Source: Phytophthora colocasiae
Lineage: Eukaryota > Oomycota > Peronosporomycetes > Peronosporales > Peronosporaceae
NCBI GenBank assembly: GCA_018806915.1
Contig: JAGKQI010000051.1
Location: 372,001 to 436,000, forward strand
Length of the DNA stretch: 64,000 bases
Direction: 5' to 3'
The translations under genes were made by a program, and so were the position numbers. This document shows, in pieces, positions 55,001 through 62,970 of the stretch; the first letter of the stretch is position 1, and every line of letters starts with the position of its first letter. Below the pieces are notes generated by a model. It had not been told where the DNA came from and searched no databases. It saw only the letters and a list, made by a program, of their open reading frames with translations.

Positions 55001-56782
55001 TGATGTACTACAGCACGGGTCAGGATGACCCACCACGTGTGGTGGTTCCTCACGATGAGGACCTGAAGTATCGTATCCTCTATGAGGCCCACGACACGCC
55101 CACAAGCGGCCACCTCGGTCGTGAAAAGACCTACGACTCAGTGAGCTCCATGTACTGGTGGCCAAAGATGGGTCAGCACATATGTGCACACGTGCGAGAC
55201 GTGTCAGCGGGTTAAACCCTCACCGCATGCGGCAGCGCCTTTGGTGAGCTTACCTGTACCCTCTGGGTGTTGGCAGTCCATGAGTATGGACTTTGTGTTT
55301 GGCCTGCCGAAGGATTCGGCAGGCAACACGGGCGTTGTGGTCTTTGTTGACCGTCTGAGCAAGATGGCTCACCTAGCGGCTGTGCCGGACTCCGTCGATG
55401 GCGCTGGTACAGCGACGATCTTTATCGATCGGGTCTTCCGCCAGCATGGGCTGTCAGAGACCATTGTCTCGGATCGAGACCCACGTTTCACGGGTCACTT
55501 CTGGACGTCCGTCTTTAAAGTGCTTGGCACTCGACTGGATATGTCCACGACGGATCATTCGCAGACCGACGGTCAGACTGAACGCGTCAATCGCGTCTTG
55601 GAGGACATCCTCCGCAGCATATGCGCTGAAACGCCGAAGCGTTGGAGCGCTATGCTTCCTCTCGTGGAGTTCTCCATGAACAATGCGGTTCATGCCTCGA
55701 CAGGCTTCACCCCGTTCTACGTGAACGGACTTGCGCATCCGCGCGTCCCGCTCACTCCGCCACGCGGTGACCTCGGGCTTAGTGGGGGAGAGGCTATGCC
55801 GTCGCTCGACGCCGAGCTTGCTGATATCAGCCCTTCTGCTGTGCGTAAACAAGTCGATGACTTCCTCTCGGTGAGATTGAGCGTATTACGCCGTGTGCGT
55901 GACGCGATGGCCGAAAGCCAAGACGTTCAGAAGGAACAAGCTGATGCAAAAGGCAGAGGCAATATGTGGAAATTTAAGGTCGGTGACCAAGTTTTATTAA
56001 ACGCTAAGAACCTACCTACACATGCAGTGTCGAGTGTCTTTAAGACGAAATTGCGTCCGCGCTTCATCGGACCGTTTACGGTCGTGGCCAAGAAGGGCCT
56101 GGCATACACGCTTGACTTGCCAAAGCGGATGCGAACACACCCCGTGTTCTACGTCGGCTTGCTTAAGCCATATCGGGACCCCGCGGGGGTGAACGCGGAG
56201 GCGCTGGCGCCGACGGCACGCGCCCAGGCTGCGTCATCTGCAGCAGCAACGTCACCTGACCCCGCAGCTCAGCGAGCTGAAGCTCCTGCTGATGCAGGCG
56301 AGCGGTCAAGGACTGAGGCCCTTCGAGCCAAGCCACTCGGCTCTCAATCTCCTCCATGTCGTGAGCGAGACGGGCATGTGAATGCCAAACGCTCTCCACG
56401 TTCCCTTGAAGGGACTGAGTCTGACTCTGGAGAGTACCGATCGAGTGATCGAGTTGGTACCAGGCGCGATGCGACAGATAGCGCTCATCACACTCATCGA
56501 GTACTGCGTTCCGCAGCGAATCGGCCTCCTCCGCCGTTGCTCGATGAGCAGGGGACTCCCCACTACCACGTGGAGCGCCTGATAACGCGGCGTCGCCATC
56601 GTAGTCAAAACCAGTATCTGGTGAAGTGGCGTGGGTATCCTCATTCCCAAAACTCGTGGGAGTTTGAAGGGCCCCTGAGGCAGGACTGCCCTGACGTCGT
56701 GGACGCTTTTGATCGCGAAGATCGGAGGCGCCCGAAGGGCTCGAGGTCGACCACTCGGTCGACACCCGCTTCTCATCACTAG
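52052..56782 (+). pseudogene. pol of outer element (protease to chromodomain), one 8-bp deletion
   Basis: The frame is open to 55215: protease (LIDSGASGNYV), 31-residue repeats (52735-53040), RT (RKPNGKWRIVHAF, YFDDVFVH), RNase H (VVCDASDFAIGSALL, DHASLRTATQS) and integrase zinc region (GHLGREKTYDS). An 8-bp deletion near 55168 (inner copy has TACAAGTG there) shifts frame. The remainder is at 55184-56782: CETCQRVK, SMDFVFGLP, SDRDPRFTGHFW, QTERVNRVL, GPFTVVAKK and the chromodomain YHVERLITRRRH...YLVKWRGYPHSQNSW. It is otherwise intact. The last 620 bp are overlapped by an antisense ORF. It ends with TAG at 56780-56782 within a hairpin. Confidence 0.92.
52735..53040 (+). repeat. in-frame 31-residue repeat array in outer pol
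   Basis: Three full 93-bp units start at 52735, 52828 and 52921, and a partial one at 53014. Each reads CxxARTPxSDxGxRPSxSLxVSDxGP. They are followed by RGRSSARRRRRK. They lie between protease and RT. Confidence 0.85.
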
Positions 56783-57806
56783 TGTGAGAAGCTGACGGAC
56801 TAGCAGCCGAGCTCAGGCTCTGGTCTGTGGCTGGCATAGCCAGCGAGTCTCCCTCGGAGACTGGAGGAGCGTCCTGCGAAGCAGGGAGGGTGGTCTGAGA
56901 GGCAGGAGCCACTGCCGTTGTGTGGCGAGGAAAGCGGCCAGGCCGCACGCGTACCTTCGCGTACTGAAAGAGTAGACCTCGAGCGAGGCGGACGTCCACC
57001 TCGGCGCAGCTCTCCATGAGCCGGTCGAACGACGCGAGCTTCCGTGAAGCCTCGGCCCAGGTGGCCACATGGACCATGTAGTCCCGGGTGGTCTCTCCGG
57101 TTTGGAGCAGGAGTGGATAAGTCCTCATCTGAGGCACAGACTCCCGTCGTCGTTGCTTGTCTAAGCGTTGCCGATACTCGGCGAGTGTGCACACCTGCGG
57201 GGTCAAGAAACGCTCATGGAGCCCCTGCCGCTGCTGAGTCTCAGCCACCGTGCGAGGAGGTCCGCCTATGGTGTAACCATGCAGGTTTGGCTGGGCCATC
57301 AATTGTTTCACCTGCTCTGCAGGGTCACGAGGCTCGAAGCCGTAGTCGCGCCGCGACGAAGTCCCTACGATACTCCGAGGAACCGGTCGACGCGTCCCTG
57401 GGGGACTGCTCATGGAGGCCTCCTGCGCCTCATCGAGCGGGTTGGAGATCGTCACCTCTACGCCTCCGGGCGGTTCGGGATCATCGCGAGCAGGAAGTGG
57501 TGGCGCGTCGCGCAATGCGTTGAGCACCAGGCTCGAGGGTCCCTCAGGGAACGGATTGGGCTGTCGCAATTGCCGTGGAATGGAATACCGACGCGGATCG
57601 CGTGGAGAGCGCTGCTCAGATCGAGTCGTCCGAGGGCTCGCAGGAGCAGGAGACGCAGGGGCATCGCCCGGTACGGACTCCCCGTAGTCCACTTCGATCT
57701 CGCCGTCCTCGGCAGGAGAGCGACGCAGGTCGCGCGTCGGCGACGCTGTCGTGTACTCGAACGGCGAGCCACCACTACCACTTGTGGTCGGGCTGCTCTT
57801 GAACAT
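56163..57806 (-). CDS. antisense ORF of outer element, coiled-coil protein of unknown function
   Basis: The first ATG is at 57806, giving 547 residues (MFKSSPTTSGSGG). The frame stays open upstream to 58166, inside the LTR. The N-terminal half is Pro/Ser/Arg-rich. A charged helical part follows at about 57000-57290 (TLAEYRQRLDKQRRRESV, DYMVHVATWAEASRKLASFD). Next are a Ser-rich stretch with a basic cluster (DQKRPRRQG) and a C-terminal coiled coil at about 56200-56500 (LDHSIGTLQSQTQSLQGNVE, DMEEIESRVAWLEG, ARLHQQELQLAELRGQ). The last 620 bp lie opposite the pol linker and chromodomain, so both strands appear to be coding. No known family is recognised. The sister element lacks it. A chance open frame cannot be fully excluded. 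Confidence 0.6.
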   Translation of the reverse strand: MFKSSPTTSGSGGSPFEYTTASPTRDLRRSPAEDGEIEVDYGESVPGDAPASPAPASPRTTRSEQRSPRDPRRYSIPRQLRQPNPFPEGPSSLVLNALRDAPPLPARDDPEPPGGVEVTISNPLDEAQEASMSSPPGTRRPVPRSIVGTSSRRDYGFEPRDPAEQVKQLMAQPNLHGYTIGGPPRTVAETQQRQGLHERFLTPQVCTLAEYRQRLDKQRRRESVPQMRTYPLLLQTGETTRDYMVHVATWAEASRKLASFDRLMESCAEVDVRLARGLLFQYAKVRVRPGRFPRHTTAVAPASQTTLPASQDAPPVSEGDSLAMPATDQSLSSAASPSASHTSDEKRVSTEWSTSSPSGASDLRDQKRPRRQGSPASGALQTPTSFGNEDTHATSPDTGFDYDGDAALSGAPRGSGESPAHRATAEEADSLRNAVLDECDERYLSHRAWYQLDHSIGTLQSQTQSLQGNVESVWHSHARLAHDMEEIESRVAWLEGPQSLTARLHQQELQLAELRGQVTLLLQMTQPGRVPSAPAPPRSPPRGPDMA

Positions 57807-58090
57807 CGCTCCGTAGCGAAGGCGAGACGCCGCGAAGTACTCCGAGACGGAGAGCGTGAGAGGAGCCGAGGGCTCAGGCGGGGAAGCGCGAAGGCGCTGA
57901 GGCTGTGACGCCAGAACACGGGATGCCCGAGGAGCGGTAGGCTCGCTGGGGCGAATGGGAGAATGTGCTCGTTGAGCCAGCGCGCACGCGCACTCTCGTC
58001 GAGAGAGTTCTTTTATCGGAAAGTTGCCGGTGACAGGCCTTGACAAGGCAGTTATGTCTGCAGTTGTAGATACTGCGTATCCACGGTTTG

Positions 58091-58101
58091 GTGGGGGAGG
58101 G
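58091..58101 (+). promoter_or_regulatory. polypurine tract of outer element
   Basis: GTGGGGGAGGG lies directly before the 3' LTR. It is almost the same as the tract of the inner element. Confidence 0.7.
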
Positions 58102-58512
58102 TGTAACGGGGTTACACGGCGCTGCGCGTCTTGGCTACAGTTGGTGTGGTACACACCGACGAGCACACGTCACAGATCTGTGTATGACACATCGTGTTTC
58201 CCACACGTCACATATGTAGCCACTTGTTGGCAGTTAGCTCAGAGCCACACATTGCATTTAGACAAGGATTTAGTATGTTAGATACTAAATCCGTTACATT
58301 TAGGATTAGGGCAATAAAATCAATAAAAATCAGTTTGCATTTTACATAATTAGTGTTAGTTCCTTTATTATAGGGACACTGATTGTGAGAGTCCCGTATT
58401 TAGTGGACTACTTGGTTCTTGTATAGAACCGAAGGCTAGTGCCTTGCAAGCAGGACTCTACGAGTCAACCAAACTTCCTCTGTGCCGTGCACACCTTCGC
58501 AGCCCCGCTGCA
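58102..58512 (+). repeat. 3' LTR of outer element
   Basis: This is the partner of 29128-29538, with differences at GACAAGG versus GACTAGG and GCAGGACT versus GCAAGACT. It is followed by AGATT (58513-58517). Confidence 0.95.
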
Positions 58513-58517
58513 AGATT

Positions 58518-58824
58518 GGTGAGTATGGCAATGAAGCCACAGTCGGTGTATGGGGACCGCATTTTAAATGCCCCAAGAGCCTTCACTTCTTCCAACACCA
58601 ACGAGTCTAGTCTTTATGTATGTGAAGAGATGACTACGAACTCGACTGAGAAACAAAGTGAAAGAGTCAAAAAGGCTGCCAATAATGTGGGTAACTATCT
58701 TGCAATGGGGCTGAGCTTACTACGAGGTAGAGCGAAGAGGGGGTACGGAGTCGCTGACTACAATTCTACACCTTTGCCCGTCCAGTTTGAGAATACTTTC
58801 AAGCAAAGTGGACAGGCGCGGTAA
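58518..58824 (+). pseudogene. 3' part of host reading frame split by the outer retrotransposon
   Basis: This continues the frame of 28799-29127 in the same phase, to TAA at 58822-58824. It includes two Met codons (SMAMKPQSVYGD) and a moderately basic C-terminal part (LSLLRGRAKRGYGV, ENTFKQSGQARstop). No domain is recognised. The sequence around 58767-58793 recurs, inverted, near 59946-59972. Confidence 0.45.
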
Positions 58825-58939
58825 TAAAACCGAATATTACAAAGAAAAAGAGTGGTACTGAAAAATAAAGAGCGAAATCATCAAGCAAACTTAGAAATAC
58901 CGCAACCAAGCGGGACGGTCGCGGCAACAAGATGGGATT

Positions 58940-59152
58940 TTACTCTCCGTAGCACATGTTCCCCATGTCCTCGGCAGCGTTCACAGCGTCACGGGCACGC
59001 AACTCCATTATAGCTACCAAAGTCGGTGTCACATACTTTATGCTTGCCTGGGCAGCGCGCTCGATTTGACGCTCTGAAATTGTCAACTGAGCACAATCTT
59101 TGTCGGCCTTGTCACTTTCGTCACCGACCTGCGTGCTCCACCACGTTGCTTG
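58940..59152 (-). other. short open frame of unknown nature
   Basis: About 70 open codons end in TAA at 58942-58940, with even, protein-like composition (GDESDKADKD, SERQIERAAQASIKYVTPTL, ARDAVNAAEDMGN). It overlaps the end of the helix-turn-helix frame in another phase. It could be a second exon or a frameshifted tail of that gene. No family is recognised. Confidence 0.3.
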
Positions 59153-59303
59153 TTATCAGCTCAACAAGAGCGTACGCTGTAGAGCGAGGAACCCCATTAC
59201 TAGCTGCTACCATTAGCCAATCAGCTCGGCCTGCTCTGTGAACCTCGAGGACGCGCTGCTTCTCAGCGACAGTATGTTTCGGGAGGCGGGCTTGAGAGGG
59301 CAT
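59121..59303 (-). pseudogene. helix-turn-helix N terminus, probable transposase relic
   Basis: A 60-residue frame from the ATG at 59303 reads KHTVAEKQRVLEVHRAGRAD then WLMVAASNGVPRSTAYALVE. This is the helix-turn-helix pattern seen at the N terminus of many eukaryotic DDE transposases. No catalytic part follows. It is therefore a fragment, or the first part of a small DNA-binding protein. Confidence 0.35.
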
Positions 59304-60618
59304 CTGCGTCGACCGGAGAAGATTTGGAAATTATCGCTGGACTAGCCGACCTTGGCGCGTGTCCGAAGAGGGCAGCACGATGCTGATTAGCCCACTTTGG
59401 CCGGGCAAAGGTGTAGTTGTATGATGCAAGTTGTAAAAATGATTCAGCCTGTGCAGTGTGGGCGCGGGTTGCAGTGAGCTTCTTTGCCGCACCAGATTCT
59501 GACTCACGTTGGTCTCTATAGAGGCTCCACAAAGACAACATCGCTGCATTCTCATTCTTCCCGGATCACGATCACGTGAGTGCGCGTAACCTGGAGACAA
59601 CGAAAGCCTCTGATGTTTGCTCCGATGAAGGTTTACTGCTTGCAATCTCGCGGCCTGTCAAGAGACAGGGTGTGCTTCTAAGAGCAACATGAGCTCCAGC
59701 GTTCACTAGGTACCCTCCGGAAATCGCTACCAAAGCAGACAGCTGCAGGCTCGAAAACCTCGGCAGGAAAAGGCGGGAACTCATGCAGGCTAACCAAACT
59801 ATCGGCGCAGTGGTTGCTTGGCGCGTTTAAGTCCCAAACTGGTTGCAGTATTTCCATGTTTGCTCGATAAATTCGATAGTGGTACTACCCAAAATACCGC
59901 GGTGATTTACCCCAAAATTGTTCATCCTTGATTGCTTGGATACAGTCTCAAACTGGACGGGCAAAGGTGTAGTGCCAATATGGGAGACGATACCGATGAA
60001 AACGGCGGAATGAAGATGCCATCAAACCATTTACAACGACAAAGATCGGGTCTCATGTTGATCCTGTTCCAGCTCCTACCCGACAGCCTTATCCCCATAA
60101 CAATGACACGAACTTTCTCCAGGAGAATAGGTTGTCAGATATTCGATCTCAAAAGAGAGCCTGGCATCGCTCCTGATTGACGGCAAAATCCAGAAACTGA
60201 AGCCAAAATTCGTTGCCAGTTTAAGTAGCCATGCGTGTGAACCCATGTCCTCGATCAATACATATTCCACAGTACATTCTCCACGGTTCATACTTGCAGA
60301 GTCAAATTGAAACCCGTAGCAAAACTGGATCTGTAGTACCAGCCGAAATTGAGGTCTGTTGTGCTCGAATCACACTTGAGTATTGAATTGTGATATTACC
60401 AGAGCTGCCAAGTATTTTCCAGCACTCGTTCACCGTCCTCTGTTGGATACTGAACTTGTCCACTACCGCGTCCCGATAAATTTCCAATGGTTGGCAGTAA
60501 AAGCAAACCATGCCGTACTGCCACGACAACTTTGGTACCGCGCGGTACGTTCACGCTAAACCGCCCGAGCAATTATACTCCACTATCCCTAAACCCAAGC
60601 TTAACCCTTCAACCCCCA

Positions 60619-60703
60619 TATGTTGGAGCCACCAACATAATGGGTGTATAGCTTTTAAAAACCTAACCGCTTAATATATACGCATGTCGGAGGCTCCAAC
60701 ATA
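60619..60703. repeat. short segment with 12-bp perfect inverted ends
   Basis: TATGTTGGAGCC (60619-60630) is inverted at 60692-60703 (GGCTCCAACATA). The inner 81 bp start with TG and end with CA, as an LTR or MITE would. Its small size leaves the nature open. Confidence 0.4.
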
Positions 60704-62970
60704 ATTGAATTTAGACTATATACTTGTATTGAAAGTAGCTCAATACTAAAAACAAGTGGAATGACTGTGAGAGAGAAGCGACGATGCACAGTGGTTGGTC
60801 GAATCGAAAGGAGAAAATCGGCATAATCGGATAAAGGTAGAACATGATCTGATCTGTAACGAAGTACGGTGCTGTTTCCTTGCTATGAATACTATTACTT
60901 TGCAAAGCCCTTTCTAATTCGTTAACAATGAACATAAATATCTGTCAATACATTTCCCGTTAGATTGTGATCTAAGCGCATCACTGGCCTTGATTGTTCT
61001 CACAAGCAGGGCCCATACTGTACATATCATGATTATATTATTTCGATTGATGGGAATAACACTACTGGTGCTGCTACTTTTGGGGAGATTATTTCAAGTG
61101 CATACATTTTACTGCAATCTAGTAACCTTAGCATCACTGTCATATACGTCGCCTTTAGCTTGGTCGTGCCCGTAAATCCAAGCATGTCAGCTACATCCAT
61201 ATGACATGATGCAACTTCAGATTTTCTGGCGTCATGCTGCTGTTACCCAGTGATGTACCTGGTTATATTTTGGTTTCGGAGAGGGAGTTTGTGGGACATG
61301 GCTGCACCCGTGCGGTATCTGTGGAAGATTGTGGAGAAACCTTCGCCTGACTGTAAAGGGGCCCAATAGACCAGAAGTGTACTTCAGAGTGTGCACAACT
61401 CTGAAGGTCAAATGCACTCTGTCTGTCACCCGACGATGAGTGTCTAATTTCTGGCGGAAAGTCTATCAGAAGAACGTATCTCTGAGAGACCTCATCCCGT
61501 TACCGTCCAGCGCGACAATGGATGGTTCAAGGATTCACATATTTACCCGCAGAGACCAAGTATCGCGCGCCGGACGCCGCGCACCCGCGCAACCCTCAAG
61601 ATCTTCGTGTACGTTGTAGCATCAGTGCTCCGTACTCTGATATTCTACTCAAGACTCTGGTATCTCCAACTCTGAGTGACCAAGACTCTGAAAACCAAGT
61701 GACTTCAGACTCTGAAAACCAGGATACCAGACTCTGAAATCAACGAAGATCCAAGGCCATACTAAAACCAAGTGAACCCAAGTTCAAGTCACGCATTCAA
61801 GTGATGACTTACCTGCACATCCCCCGTAATGACGTCTCTACATGCCAACCCATCGAGATCGGCTGCACAGACTGCATACTGAAGCCAAGTCAAGATACCT
61901 GATACATACAAAGACCAAGAGTACCTGAGATACGAAGACTGACTGCATAAAGGACGCAAAGGACGACAAGAAGAAGAGAGATACCAGATATATGATAGTT
62001 ATGAGGAAGATAAACGATAAACAGAGTTCAATTTGCCGTGTAACCCAGAAGTCGTTGTATTTCTGTCTGCATGGCCACGCCAAGGTAGTTGCCGTGTGAT
62101 CTCTCGCCTATCCAACCCCCTTAAGGCGGAGATCAGGTAACGAAGACCTGAGAGGACCCGCATATTCCATATCCATTTCATATTGCTCGTTTGGACAGGC
62201 TCTGGAAACTAGACAGTCGTTTTCAGAGTGCAAGGTAGATTGTTGTATATAGCCGATTGTATTGGTTTATATTTCCCCTCTATATTTGAGGGTGGTGCGC
62301 GAACGTAAAGGGATACCAGACAGACCAGGTGTCTGGTAATAAGTCCCTAGTTGACCTGGAGTGTTAGCCCACCGTTCAAGGGCCTAGAAAGAATAAGAAC
62401 GGCTGTATATATTTGTATATTCCTGAACTCTAAATATTGGTTATTTATCTCTGAAAGTCAGGTATCTCGGTTCTGGATTTGTGATATTCAGACACCGATA
62501 TCAGACTTTCTCTGGTATATTGACCTCTTTTCGACCACCGACTTCCTGGAAACCAACTTGGTCCCCAGAAATTCCGACTCCCGAACGCTCCTGGAAGGAC
62601 TTCCTGAATTCCGACTCCAGACTCCAAGGGAACTCCAACTTCTCTTCACCCACAACTCTCAGGCTCCGGCGAGGGTCATATTTCCGAAGACAACGAACCC
62701 ACGAGGATACCGCAAGGTACCACACGCCTACCGTTGTCCGGCTCTGAAAACCCCTTTTTAGGTGTCGTATAACTAGGGTTCACTATACGCTCCCCTGCTC
62801 CGCGACCAAAGCTTCTCCGACTTCGCGACACATATTTATATAATAATACGTAAATACAAAGGTACATGCGTGAGGTGAGTAAGTAAGTGATGCGTTCCTA
62901 TACACGCTCTTTGTACGACTGAATCTTGCATTTTATGAACTTGTGTTCATGCAAAACTTGACTTTTAATA

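Larger units (their letters stand above)
29128..58512 (+). mobile_element. outer Ty3/gypsy LTR retrotransposon (interrupted)
   Basis: Two 411-bp LTRs (29128-29538 and 58102-58512) differ at about two positions. They are flanked by the 5-bp duplication AGATT (29123-29127 and 58513-58517). Internal parts are in order: primer-binding site, gag (29596-30030, resuming at 51515-52051), protease-RT-RNase H-integrase-chromodomain (52052-56782), a long antisense ORF and a purine-rich tract. Gag is interrupted by the inner element 30031-51509. Further damage is a premature TGA in gag at 30016-30018 and an 8-bp deletion near 55168 in pol. Without the insertion the element would be about 7.9 kb. It is recent but inactive. 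Confidence 0.93.
58825..62970. other. gene-poor, AT-richer region with relics and short repeats
   Basis: No complete gene is recognised. It holds a helix-turn-helix ORF with an overlapping acidic ORF (58940-59303) and three copies of CTACACCTTTGCCCG-type sequence. It also holds an 81-bp segment with 12-bp inverted ends (60619-60703) and loose GACTCTGAAAACC repeats at about 61680-61740. The rest gives only short frames without domains. Confidence 0.5.

Noticed and set aside
59263..59784. Three minus-strand frames of 70-104 codons
   Set aside because: No recognisable domains, mutually overlapping in different frames, and no splice pattern that joins them convincingly.
61522..62761. Open frames of 71-136 codons in the Ser/Thr/Asn-rich region
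   Set aside because: They follow short GACTCTGAAAACC-type repeats and have no domain or conserved look; treated as non-coding.
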